NCBI RefSeq assembly: GCF_000427645.1
Contig: NZ_KE386571.1
Coordinates: 3,141,395-3,205,394 of the forward strand
Reading direction: 5' to 3'
Length of the DNA stretch: 64,000 nucleotides
From: Sphingomonas phyllosphaerae FA2
Lineage (GTDB): Bacteria > Pseudomonadota > Alphaproteobacteria > Sphingomonadales > Sphingomonadaceae
The notes beneath the pieces were generated by a model. It saw nothing but the letters and a program-made list of their open reading frames with translations. It did no database searches and was not told the origin of the DNA. The translations under genes and the position numbers were made by a program. Of the stretch, positions 18,461 to 26,735 are shown piece after piece; position 1 is the first letter of the stretch, and every line of letters begins with the position of its first letter.

Positions 18461-18553
18461 GTCATTCCCGCGGAGGCGGGAATCCAGATGCGCAGGTCTG
18501 GCGATGGAGTCGGTACGTCGGAGGTTCTGGTTTCCCGCCTTCGCGGGAATGAC
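18461..18553. repeat. Mirrored intergenic repeat, family A, between fliP and fliQ
   Basis: GTCATTCCCGCGGAGGCGGG arm and a mirrored CCCGCCTTCGCGGGAATGAC arm. With 18062-18141 it brackets fliQ. The left arm ends in GAATCCAGATGCGCAGG, and one arm carries a changed base (GGTTTCCCG), so the mirror is slightly degenerate. Confidence 0.88.
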
Positions 18554-18559
18554 GGAAGG

Positions 18560-19456
18560 CTAAGTGGCGAACGAATTTGCCAGACTGCCCATCGTCAGCG
18601 CCCAGCCATCGACCAGCACGAACAACAGCAATTTGAATGGCAGCGAGATGATCGTCGGGCTAAGCATCGCCATGCCGAGCGCCATCAGCACGGTGGCGAC
18701 GACCAGGTCGATGACGATGAACGGCAGGAACAGCAGGAAGCCGATCTGGAACGCGGTCTTCAGTTCCGAGGTGACGAACGCCGGCAGCAGCACCGAGTAC
18801 GGGATGTCGTTCGGCGACGCATAGGGGCCGGACTTTGCCATCTGCGCGAACATCGTCACGTCCTTCACGCGCGTCTGCTTGGACATGAAGGCGTGCAGCG
18901 GTGCGGCGGCGGTCTGGATCAGCTGCGTGCCGTTCATCCGCCCCTGCGAATAGGGCTGAATCGCGGTCGTGTTGATCTGGTTGATCGTCGGCGCCATGAT
19001 GAAGAAGCTGAGGAACAGCGACAGGCCGATCAGCACCTGGTTGGGCGGGGTCTGTTGCAGCCCCATCGCCTGCCGCAAAATCGACAGCACGATGATGATC
19101 CGCGTGAAGCTGGTCATCATCAGCACGATGCCTGGCAGCACCGTGAGCAGGCCCATGATGATGAGCACTTGCAACGACAGCGACAGCGAGCCGTTGTTGT
19201 TCTGCGCGCCGGCATCGCCGCGCGACAATTGCCCGAGCGCGCGATCGACCGCGTCGCCGACGCCCGGTGCGGGCGCCGCCGGGGCACCCTGTACCGCCGG
19301 CTGCGACGGGGCAGGGAAGTTCTGCGCCAGCGCCGGCATCGCGACGCACAGCGCCACGACGATCGCGAGCAATGCGAGGATCAGGTGCGACCTTTTGCCC
19401 GCGGTCCGTGCGCGCGGGCGGATCAGCGCGCCGCTGTGCATCGCCGAGGCGCTCAC
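18560..19456 (-). CDS. fliP: Flagellar export gate protein FliP
   Basis: Core subunit of the export gate channel. 298 residues with an N-terminal signal-type segment (SHLILALLAIVVALCVAMPA), a Pro/Ala-rich spacer, then four helices with TSFTRIIIVLSILRQAMGLQ and the C-terminal FLPFIVIDLVVATVLMALGM. The GTG start at 19456 overlaps the fliO stop (GTGA). An ATG six codons in (19441) is the alternative and would give a more usual N-terminus. Confidence 0.95.
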   Translation of the reverse strand: MSASAMHSGALIRPRARTAGKRSHLILALLAIVVALCVAMPALAQNFPAPSQPAVQGAPAAPAPGVGDAVDRALGQLSRGDAGAQNNNGSLSLSLQVLIIMGLLTVLPGIVLMMTSFTRIIIVLSILRQAMGLQQTPPNQVLIGLSLFLSFFIMAPTINQINTTAIQPYSQGRMNGTQLIQTAAAPLHAFMSKQTRVKDVTMFAQMAKSGPYASPNDIPYSVLLPAFVTSELKTAFQIGFLLFLPFIVIDLVVATVLMALGMAMLSPTIISLPFKLLLFVLVDGWALTMGSLANSFAT

Positions 19457-19731
19457 GCGGCGGGCTCCACCGGCACGCGCCCTTCGGCCTTGTCGACCAG
19501 CGTCACCCCGGCGCGGTTGACTGACACGAGCAGCCGACGCCCCTCGAAATCGACCACCGCCAGCTTGACGCCCGGCGAGATCATCATCGTCTCGCGCACC
19601 GCGATGCCGCGCGTCGACGGCTTACCCGGCATCCGCGCCTCGAGCCGACGCCACAGGTACAGGCAGCCAATCATCAACCCGCAGACGAGCGGGAGCATCA
19701 CGACCAGCTTCAGGATATAGGTCCACATCAT
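19453..19731 (-). CDS. fliO: Flagellar export assembly protein FliO
   Basis: A 92-residue protein with one N-terminal helix (YILKLVVMLPLVCGLMIGCL) and a short cytosolic domain, VSPGVKLAVVDFEGRRLLVSV-like, as in FliO. It helps FliP form a ring during gate assembly. Sits between fliN and fliP in the conserved order. Two successive ATGs begin the frame (19731 and 19728). Confidence 0.85.
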   Translation of the reverse strand: MMWTYILKLVVMLPLVCGLMIGCLYLWRRLEARMPGKPSTRGIAVRETMMISPGVKLAVVDFEGRRLLVSVNRAGVTLVDKAEGRVPVEPAA

Positions 19732-19745
19732 CGCGTGCGTGCCCC

Positions 19746-20036
19746 TCAGCCGCGCTTCTCGGGCGAGACCAGCTCGGTCATCTTGACGCCGTAGCGCTCG
19801 CCGACCGTCACGATCTCGCCGCGACCGATCAGCGTGCCGTTGACCAGCACGTCGAGCAGCTCGCCCGCCTGCCGGTCCAGCTCGATCACGCTCGATTCGC
19901 CCAGCGCGAGCAATTCGCGCAGCGACAAGGTGGTCGAGCCGATCTCGACGGTCAGCTTCACGTCGACGCCCTGCAGAAGCCGCAGGTTGGCGGCGACGGC
20001 GGCGTCGATCGCGAATCCGCCGGTCATGTCGTTCAT
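19746..20036 (-). CDS. fliN: Flagellar switch protein FliN
   Basis: Switch-complex (C-ring) protein of 96 residues, consisting mainly of one SpoA domain. Visible motifs are LLQGVDVKLTVEIGSTTLSL and LDVLVNGTLIGRGEIVTVGE. The ATG at 20036 overlaps the fliM stop (ATGA), which fixes the start although the frame continues upstream. Functions with FliM and FliG in torque transmission and export. Confidence 0.94.
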   Translation of the reverse strand: MNDMTGGFAIDAAVAANLRLLQGVDVKLTVEIGSTTLSLRELLALGESSVIELDRQAGELLDVLVNGTLIGRGEIVTVGERYGVKMTELVSPEKRG

Positions 20037-20971
20037 TGCAGGGGTCCTTCGAACTTGGAGATGCGAATGGCCGCGCGGCCGTTGGACGTGCCCACGGTGC
20101 CCAGCCCCAGCGCCATCCCGCCGACCACGATCGGCACGTCCGCGCCGAAGCTGATCGGGATGATGTCGCCTTCCTTGAGATCCATGAGCCGCGAGAGCGG
20201 GATGGTCGGCTCGGCGAGCACCGAGCGGACCGGGAAGCGTACGCCCATCGCCGCGCGCGTCAGCTGGGTGCGCCATTCGGCGTCGACCTCGCTGGGCTTG
20301 GCGACGACCTTGCCAGTCAGCGCGACCGTGTGCGGCTTCAGCGTCGCAACCGGATAGAGGATGTCGACGAACGCCGGCTTGGCGCTGCCGCGCGCGATCG
20401 CGAAGCGGGTGGCGATCACCACCTCGTCGCCCTCGACGCCCGGGATCATGCTCCCGCCCAGCTCGAACGGCTCGGCGGTGAAGCGCGCGCGTGCCAGCGG
20501 CTCCCATGCGGTTTCCAGCGCGCGGGCCAATGCCTTGGCGATGCGCGCTACGATCACGTCGCAGGCCGGGGTGAATTCGAGCGCGAGCACCGGCGAGACG
20601 TCGCCGGTGCCGCCGAAGAACAGGTCGATGATCTCGACGACGAACTGGCTGTCGAGCACGCACAGCGCCGGGCGTCCGTCCATCGACAGCGGCAGCCACG
20701 CGGTCAGCTTGTCGCCACGCGCCGCGCGATAGTCGGCGAGCCGCAGCACCTCCAGCGGCTCGGCCCAGGCGCGCGTCTCGGCGCGCCAATAGCCCTCGAA
20801 CGTCTGGCGAACCCCGCGGGCGGCGCGCGCCGACAGATGCTGCAACGTGTGCAGATCGCCGAACGGATGCAGCTTCGCGGGCGCGCCGCTCCCCCCGCCC
20901 AATGCGGCAGCAGGGCCGATCGGCGTACCGGAGTCGAATCCGGCGTCCAGGGAGGAGGGCGTGTTAACCAT
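20033..20971 (-). CDS. fliM: Flagellar switch protein FliM, lacking the CheY-binding N-terminal motif
   Basis: C-ring protein of 312 residues with the FliM middle domain (LHPFGDLHTLQHLSARAARG, DLFFGGTGDVSP) and a C-terminal SpoA domain (DIIPISFGADVPIVVGG). The N-terminal LSQxEIDALL motif, which binds phosphorylated CheY in other bacteria, is absent. The first 25 residues are Pro/Gly/Ser-rich instead. An in-frame TGA three codons before the ATG means the N-terminus cannot be longer. Seven-base gap to fliL. Confidence 0.92.
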   Translation of the reverse strand: MVNTPSSLDAGFDSGTPIGPAAALGGGSGAPAKLHPFGDLHTLQHLSARAARGVRQTFEGYWRAETRAWAEPLEVLRLADYRAARGDKLTAWLPLSMDGRPALCVLDSQFVVEIIDLFFGGTGDVSPVLALEFTPACDVIVARIAKALARALETAWEPLARARFTAEPFELGGSMIPGVEGDEVVIATRFAIARGSAKPAFVDILYPVATLKPHTVALTGKVVAKPSEVDAEWRTQLTRAAMGVRFPVRSVLAEPTIPLSRLMDLKEGDIIPISFGADVPIVVGGMALGLGTVGTSNGRAAIRISKFEGPLQ

Positions 20972-20977
20972 CTCCGT

Positions 20978-21661
20978 TCACTGAACCACGAAAGTGGTAA
21001 AGTAGACGTTACTGATCCCGCCAAACCCCTCCTTTTCGCGCAGAACCTGGTTGATCGTCGCGACGAGCCGTTTCTGAAGCTGCGCCTTGCCGGTTCCGGT
21101 GAACACCTGATCCTCGGGCGTGTCGCCCAGCGTCAGCAGGATCGCCGAGCGAATCGCAATGTCGTTGGTCTTCAGATTCGAGATGACCTTGTCGTCATAG
21201 GGCGTCGACACGGCCAGCCCGATCTGGATGAAGTGCACCGAATCCTGCAGGTTCGAGGTGAACTCCTTCTCCATCGCGTAATAGTTCGAGGCATAGGGCT
21301 CGCCGCCATGACCCTCCGGGGTCGGTGCGCCGTGCGACTCGCTGGCACCGCCTTCGCCCTCGCCGCCGCCCTCGGCCTTGGCTTCGCCACCGCCGTGGCC
21401 GCCCTCACCACCCTCGCCGCCTTCGCCGCCCTCACCGGCGTGCTTCTGCTCGCTCTTGGGGACGAGCTTGGGCTTGTTCGGGTCTTCGTGCGCGGCTGCT
21501 TTTTCGCCGCCGCCCCCGCCGACCATGCCCGAGCCGGCGGCATACAGACCGGCCCCGACGCCACCGCCCAACAGGACGATGACGCCGACGGCGCCGATCA
21601 CGATCATCTTCATCTTGCCCTTTTTCTTGGGCGCGGCGTCTGCGGCCGGAGCGTCACTCAT
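20978..21661 (-). CDS. fliL: Flagellar basal-body protein FliL
   Basis: Single-pass inner-membrane protein that surrounds the stator. 227 residues: a short lysine-rich cytoplasmic tail, one helix (~19-43), a long Gly/Glu/His-rich acidic linker (~60-115), then the FliL domain (YYAMEKEFTSNLQDSVHFIQ to the end FTTFVVQ). The linker is longer than in enteric FliL (154 residues in total). AAGGGA before the ATG serves as ribosome-binding site. Confidence 0.9.
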   Translation of the reverse strand: MSDAPAADAAPKKKGKMKMIVIGAVGVIVLLGGGVGAGLYAAGSGMVGGGGGEKAAAHEDPNKPKLVPKSEQKHAGEGGEGGEGGEGGHGGGEAKAEGGGEGEGGASESHGAPTPEGHGGEPYASNYYAMEKEFTSNLQDSVHFIQIGLAVSTPYDDKVISNLKTNDIAIRSAILLTLGDTPEDQVFTGTGKAQLQKRLVATINQVLREKEGFGGISNVYFTTFVVQ

Positions 21662-21677
21662 CGGTCGTTTCCCTTAG

Positions 21678-24182
21678 TCATGCGATACGCTGGTCGGTGT
21701 CGTCGGTATCCGCGGTGGCGGCCCGACGGGCGGAAGGCGGCGCGGCCGGGACCGGCGCGGCGCGTTGTTGCTGCTGTTGTTGCGAGGGCTGGCGGTCGCC
21801 CTGCGCGCTCGCGCCGCCGGGCTGCGCATGGTGGAGCTTCAGCCCGCGCGCCTCGGCCATTTCGGTGAGTCGCGGCTGCGCATCGGCGAGCATCGCGCGC
21901 GTCTGCGGTTGTTCGGCGGTCAGCTGGACCTGCACGCTATCGCCCTCGCGGCGCAGCACGACGTCGATCGAGCCGAGCGCGTCGGGGACGACGCGGATGC
22001 GCATGTCATTGGAATCGGCCATGTCGCGCAGCTTCTCGATGTGCTGGATCATCGCCGCGGGCCAGTGCGGCTGGCGCATGTCGAGCGTCTGCTGCTGCGC
22101 CTGGCCGGTCGCGGTGACCGCGGCGGCGGAGATCGCGGCGGTCGCCTGCGGTTGTGTGATCGGGGCGGCCGGATCGGCGGGGCGGGCGCGATCCTCGGCG
22201 GTGACGGCGCGGTGGATCGCCTCGGCGAAGGTGCGGGCGGCGCTGGCAATCGCCGGCGCGGGGGCGGCGTCGGTGGCGACCTGAGCAGGCGCGGGTGCTG
22301 CGCGCGGCGTGTCGCGGACAGCGGGAGCGTCGGCCGGGGGCGTTTCGATCGCCGCCACGGGTGCCGATGTGGTCGCGGCGGGGGACACGTCCGTGGTCGA
22401 AATGACCGGCTGTGGTGCGGGCGGCGTCGCGGCAATCGGGGCCGGGGTGACGATCGGTGCATCGACCTGGACCGTTGCGGCGCTGGCGATGATCGGGGTG
22501 GATGGTGCGACGGGAGCGGTGCGCAGCGGCGAAGCGGTGGCGACGTCGGTGCCTGCCGGCGCCGTTTCGGCGGGCGCGGTTTGCGTCGCGGCGGGAGCAT
22601 CGTTCGCGGCCGCCGGTGCCGCGACCGGCGTCAAAATAGCAGCCTCGGTGCTGGGCGCGTCGACCGTTCGAGCCGCTGGACGTGGGCTTTCGACGGCGAG
22701 CGTGCGCGTCGGGGTCGCTGCGATCGACGTCGCGGCGGCGGATGGCATGTCGACGCGGATGGTCGACGTTGGAGCGGTGCGGGAGGGTGCGGCGTCCTGA
22801 ACGATCGCGGCGGCGAGGTCGGGGGCGATCTCGACAATCGGCGGCTGACCCGCTTCGTCCGGCTTCGTGACGGGAGCGGCTGCGTTCGGGTCGCGAAGCG
22901 GCGTCGGCGCGAGGGTGGCGCGCGCGGGCTGTCGGGGTTGGGCGAGGGGAGGCGTTGCGCCCGACACGATGTCGGGAGCGCTGGCACCGCGCGGGGTCTG
23001 TTCCAGTTGGGTGACGATAGCCGGTGCGCTCGACAAGATGTCTGGACGCGCGGGCTGTTCCGGTTGGGGGACGGTCGCCGGTGCGTTCGACGCGCTGATA
23101 GGAGCGGTGACACCGCGCCGGGACGTGGCCGCCGGACCCGGCGTGGGGCGTGGAGGGGCCGACGCCGCTGCCGGGGCGGGAGCGGCGGGTTGCGGCGCAG
23201 GAGCAGGATCGGCGGATGATGGGGCGGCCTGCGGCGGGACGATCGCGTCCGCCGCGCGGGTGGCGGGAAGCGGGACGATCGTCGCCGTCGCCGTTGCAGG
23301 CGGAGTCCGGGTCTGGGCGACTGCGGCTTCCTCGGGCGAGGCGGTCGGCGTTGTCGTGGTCGGTTCGGCAGTCGGTGCGGTTACATGCGGGGAAACCACC
23401 GCGGAAAGCTGCGTCGCGCGACGCGGAGTCGTCGCGTGGGCCGGCGTGACGACGGTCGGCGTTTCGGTGCTCCGCTCCGGCGACGTGACGATCGACGGCA
23501 CTGCGGGGGGCGACGCCGCCAGCGTGGCCTGAACGTCGGCGACCGGCACCGGGGCGTGCGGGGTGGTTGCGGGCGGCTCTACCGTCGCGGTCGTTGCGTC
23601 AGCGGTAATCGTCAGCGCGTCTGTGGGGGGGGGCGGCGTTTCGGTGGAAGCGATCGACGCGTCCCGATCGGCGTGGTCATGCGCGACCGCCTTTGCAATC
23701 GTGTCGGTCGCATCGATGTCGCTTTTGGTCAGCGGCGGCTGAACGGGCGGATCGAGGGTGACGACGCGCAGCCGCGGGCGCGCCGCCGGTTCGGCGGCCG
23801 GCGTCGGCTCTGGCGTCGGCGCTACTACAGTGCCGGGAACTACCGTCGCTACGGGAACCGCCACCTCGGCGGGCGTCGCGAGCGCCGGCGGCGGCGGGGG
23901 GACCGCCACGCCGGTCGCATCGGCCAGCCACGCCAGCGCCGCCTCGCCGGTCGGGATCGCGGCATCGACCAGCGGCAGCCCGGTGCCGGTACCGGCAAGA
24001 TCCTGCCGCCCCGGCTCCCCCACGACCGTCGGCACGCCGACCGCGACGCCATCGCCGCAGCCGGGCAGCACCAGCTTCAGGAAGTCGCCGCTCGCGCCCG
24101 CCACGCCCGGCTTGGGCGAGGCCGCACCCGGCAGCATCGCGCCCGGTGCCGTCGTCAGGAGAAGGCTTGCGATCGTGGTCAA
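21678..24182 (-). CDS. fliK: Flagellar hook-length control protein FliK, very large
   Basis: Exported ruler that measures hook length and triggers the FlhB switch. The conserved C-terminal domain is clear around residues 700-800 (LDMRQPHWPAAMIQHIEKLR, DALGSIDVVLRREGDSVQVQ, LTAEQPQTRAMLADAQPRLT), followed by a Gln-rich tail. The preceding ~600 residues are Pro/Ala/Thr-rich with no recognisable fold. At 834 residues it is about twice enteric FliK. The start is TTG at 24182 with no strong ribosome-binding site; an ATG at 24137 is possible. Confidence 0.88.
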   Translation of the reverse strand: MTTIASLLLTTAPGAMLPGAASPKPGVAGASGDFLKLVLPGCGDGVAVGVPTVVGEPGRQDLAGTGTGLPLVDAAIPTGEAALAWLADATGVAVPPPPPALATPAEVAVPVATVVPGTVVAPTPEPTPAAEPAARPRLRVVTLDPPVQPPLTKSDIDATDTIAKAVAHDHADRDASIASTETPPPPTDALTITADATTATVEPPATTPHAPVPVADVQATLAASPPAVPSIVTSPERSTETPTVVTPAHATTPRRATQLSAVVSPHVTAPTAEPTTTTPTASPEEAAVAQTRTPPATATATIVPLPATRAADAIVPPQAAPSSADPAPAPQPAAPAPAAASAPPRPTPGPAATSRRGVTAPISASNAPATVPQPEQPARPDILSSAPAIVTQLEQTPRGASAPDIVSGATPPLAQPRQPARATLAPTPLRDPNAAAPVTKPDEAGQPPIVEIAPDLAAAIVQDAAPSRTAPTSTIRVDMPSAAATSIAATPTRTLAVESPRPAARTVDAPSTEAAILTPVAAPAAANDAPAATQTAPAETAPAGTDVATASPLRTAPVAPSTPIIASAATVQVDAPIVTPAPIAATPPAPQPVISTTDVSPAATTSAPVAAIETPPADAPAVRDTPRAAPAPAQVATDAAPAPAIASAARTFAEAIHRAVTAEDRARPADPAAPITQPQATAAISAAAVTATGQAQQQTLDMRQPHWPAAMIQHIEKLRDMADSNDMRIRVVPDALGSIDVVLRREGDSVQVQLTAEQPQTRAMLADAQPRLTEMAEARGLKLHHAQPGGASAQGDRQPSQQQQQQRAAPVPAAPPSARRAATADTDDTDQRIA

Positions 24183-24239
24183 GGGTCAGGCCGCTTTCGT
24201 GGACAGGGTTCGCCAGCCACATTGCAAGGAGCGTGCCGT

Positions 24240-24647
24240 TTACTTCTTCGGGCGCGCGGGGACGTCCTCGAGCGTCTTCATCTCGGCGCGCAGATCGGCG
24301 GCGTGCTGGCGTTCCATCAGCTTTTCGACCGCGCTTTGGTCGCGGCGCGCGCCACGCGTTGCCTCGGTGCTGCGCTCGACCTGCGCCTCGGCGGCGCGGA
24401 CGCGGTTCATCGCGGCCTCCGCCGAGCGGTGCAGCCGCTCGCGAAAATGCGCGGTCGCGGCGAGGTTGACCGCGCCGGCGACGGTGGATGGGGCTGGGGC
24501 GACGGCGTCGGCGAGCTGCGCGATGCGCTGCGCCAGTTGCGTTTCGCTGGTCAGCTGCGCCTGCGTCCGCGCCTCGTCGGCGCGCGCCAGCCCGAGCTGG
24601 AGCGTGCGGACGCGGTGCAGGCGCTTGAGCCGTTTGGCGTCAGGCAT
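24240..24647 (-). CDS. fliJ: Flagellar export chaperone FliJ
   Basis: A 135-residue highly charged, mostly helical coiled-coil protein (LKRLHRVRTLQLGLARADEA through DQSAVEKLMERQHAADLRAE). FliJ is the central stalk of the FliI ATPase ring. The ATG at 24647 overlaps the fliI stop by eight bases (ATGCCTGA). Sequence alone is weak for FliJ; the position between fliI and fliK makes it convincing. Confidence 0.85.
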   Translation of the reverse strand: MPDAKRLKRLHRVRTLQLGLARADEARTQAQLTSETQLAQRIAQLADAVAPAPSTVAGAVNLAATAHFRERLHRSAEAAMNRVRAAEAQVERSTEATRGARRDQSAVEKLMERQHAADLRAEMKTLEDVPARPKK

Positions 24648-25971
24648 CGCCGAAGACGCCGACCAGCTCCATCTCGGCATCGGTCAGCGACACCATCTGG
24701 TGCGTGTCCTGGCGAATGAATTCCATGATCGCGGGTTGATAGGCGATCGCGGCGTCGATCGCGGGATCGCTGCCGCTGCGATATGCGCCCATCAGCACGA
24801 GGTCGCGGTTTTCCTCATAAGTCGCCAGATGCCGGCGCAGGATACGCGCGGCCTGCTGGTGATGCTGCGGCACGATGTCGTTCATGACGCGGCTGATCGA
24901 CTTGGAGATGTCGATCGCCGGATAGACCGCGCGCTCGGCCATCGCGCGGCTGAGCACGATATGCCCGTCGAGGATCGAGCGCGCCGAATCGACGACCGGA
25001 TCGTTGCCGTCGTCGCCGTCGGCGAGCACGGTATAGATGCCGGTGATCGACCCGCCGGTGTTCACGTCTGACCCGGCGCGCTCCAGCAGATTGGGGAGCA
25101 TCGCGATCGCCGACGGGGGATAGCCGCGCGCCGACGCCGGCTCGCCCAGCGCGAGCCCGATCTCGCGCCCGGCGTGCGCGACGCGGGTCAGCGAATCGAT
25201 GATGAGCAGCACGCTCTTGCCCTCGGCGCGGAACGCCTCGGCGATCGCGGTGGCGCGCAATGCGCCGCGGATGCGGAGCACCGGCGAGTGGTTGGCAGGT
25301 ACCGCAACGACGACCGAACGCTTGCGCGCCTCGCCCGCGACCTTGGTTTCGAGGAAGTCGGCGACCTCGCGGCTGCGCTCGCCGATCAGCCCGATCACGA
25401 CGACATCGGCCTGCGCCGCGCGCACCATCATGCCCAGCAGCACCGACTTGCCGACGCCCGAGCCCGCCATGATCCCGACGCGCTGGCCCTGGCCGACGGT
25501 GAGCAAGCCGTTGATCGCGCGCACCCCGACATCCATCGGCGCGAGCACGCGGCCCCGGTCGAGCGGCGATTGCATATGCCCGGCGAGCGGCCAGCGGCCT
25601 GCGCCGCGGATCGGGCCGAGCCCGTCGATCGGCTGGCCAGCGCCATCGACGACGCGCCCGAGCATCGCCGCGCCGACCTCCGCCTCCCCCGGGGGGCCGA
25701 GCGGACGGACAGGGGCGTTGGGAAGCAAGGCGGCGGGGCCGCCGAGATTCATCATCAGCGTGCGGCCGTTGCGGAAGCCGATCACCTCCGCCTCGACCTG
25801 CTGCCCGCCGTCCGCGCCGATCTTGCAGACGGTGCCGACCGGTAGCGACAGCCCGACCGCCTCCATCAGCAAGCCGTCATAGGACGAAAGCCGCCCGGCG
25901 ACGCGCGGCTTCGGCCGCGATCCGGCGAGCGCGAGCGTGCCGAGGTAATCCTCGGCGAAGCGGTTCAGCAC
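24640..25971 (-). CDS. fliI: Flagellum-specific ATPase FliI
   Basis: Soluble hexameric ATPase of flagellar export, related to the F1 beta subunit. It has the P-loop GIMAGSGVGKSVLLGM, GLIGERSREVADFLE, the Walker B strand SVLLIIDSLTRVAHAGREIG, and GSITGIYTVLADGDD. I place the start at the GTG at 25971 (443 residues), which overlaps the fliH stop (GTGCTGA) like other junctions of the operon. A GTG at 26019 would add 16 residues of low similarity. Confidence 0.94.
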   Translation of the reverse strand: MLNRFAEDYLGTLALAGSRPKPRVAGRLSSYDGLLMEAVGLSLPVGTVCKIGADGGQQVEAEVIGFRNGRTLMMNLGGPAALLPNAPVRPLGPPGEAEVGAAMLGRVVDGAGQPIDGLGPIRGAGRWPLAGHMQSPLDRGRVLAPMDVGVRAINGLLTVGQGQRVGIMAGSGVGKSVLLGMMVRAAQADVVVIGLIGERSREVADFLETKVAGEARKRSVVVAVPANHSPVLRIRGALRATAIAEAFRAEGKSVLLIIDSLTRVAHAGREIGLALGEPASARGYPPSAIAMLPNLLERAGSDVNTGGSITGIYTVLADGDDGNDPVVDSARSILDGHIVLSRAMAERAVYPAIDISKSISRVMNDIVPQHHQQAARILRRHLATYEENRDLVLMGAYRSGSDPAIDAAIAYQPAIMEFIRQDTHQMVSLTDAEMELVGVFGDA

Positions 25972-26735
25972 GCGGGCACCGCCGCGCGTTCGATCGCGTG
26001 GGTCAGCTGTTCCAGCCACATTGCGGGGCCGTCCTCGACGATCGTCGACGCGGCCTCCATGACGAAGCTGCCGCGTGCGACGCTTTCGTCGGCGACCGGG
26101 AAGACGGTGCCGGGCACGCGGCCTTCGAGCAGCGGCAAATCCTCGGGATGGACGCGCAGCATCGCCGATTCGCTGGCGTCGGCGAGCAGCTCGGTCGCGG
26201 CATCGACGCGCGCGGCGAGCAACGGCGCGGACACGCCGATCTCGCCGACCAATTGCGTGACCAGCATCGTGACGGTGCGACGCAATGCCTCGGCCATTGC
26301 GACGCGGTCGATCGCGCCGCCGGCCTTCATCGCGCCCGCGACCGCCTCCAGCAGCTCGCGCTCGCGCGACACCACCGCGTCCGCCGCCATCGCGGCGTCG
26401 GCGAGCCCTTCGTGATAGCCGGCGATCCGTGCCGCCTCGATCTGCTCGACGCAGGCCGGGATCGGCGCGTCGGCGTCGAGCATGTCCCAGCCGGCGGTCG
26501 GATCGGCATCCGGGTCCGCGGGCGAGAAATGGCGCGGCTGGTCGCCGGCCGTGTCGTCCGACGGGTGCTCGGCCGCGGTCGGCGCTGGGGAGCGGGCGCC
26601 GAACGCCTGTTCGATGCGCGCGATCAGGTCCGCGGGCGTGAAGCCCGGCGCGATCCCGGATTGCGCGCGCGTGCGGCTGAGTGCCGCGGCATCGGCGCGT
26701 GATGGCATACCACTGACGAAATCCGCCTCAGACAT
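25965..26735 (-). CDS. fliH: Flagellar export ATPase regulator FliH
   Basis: Binds FliI and docks it to the C ring. 256 residues; an acidic, Pro-rich N-terminal part is followed by a helical region (EQIEAARIAGYHEGLADAAM) and the FliH C-domain (LVTQLVGEIGVSAPLLAARV, LRVHPEDLPLL). The ATG at 26735 overlaps the fliG stop by eight bases (ATGTCTGA); the open frame to 26771 lies inside fliG. Confidence 0.86.
   Translation of the reverse strand: MSEADFVSGMPSRADAAALSRTRAQSGIAPGFTPADLIARIEQAFGARSPAPTAAEHPSDDTAGDQPRHFSPADPDADPTAGWDMLDADAPIPACVEQIEAARIAGYHEGLADAAMAADAVVSRERELLEAVAGAMKAGGAIDRVAMAEALRRTVTMLVTQLVGEIGVSAPLLAARVDAATELLADASESAMLRVHPEDLPLLEGRVPGTVFPVADESVARGSFVMEAASTIVEDGPAMWLEQLTHAIERAAVPAC

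Noticed and set aside
21765..23219. Long plus-strand open frames opposite fliK
   Set aside because: They result from GC-rich, Pro/Ala/Thr codons read in reverse; the translations are Arg/Gly-rich with no domain and no ribosome-binding site.
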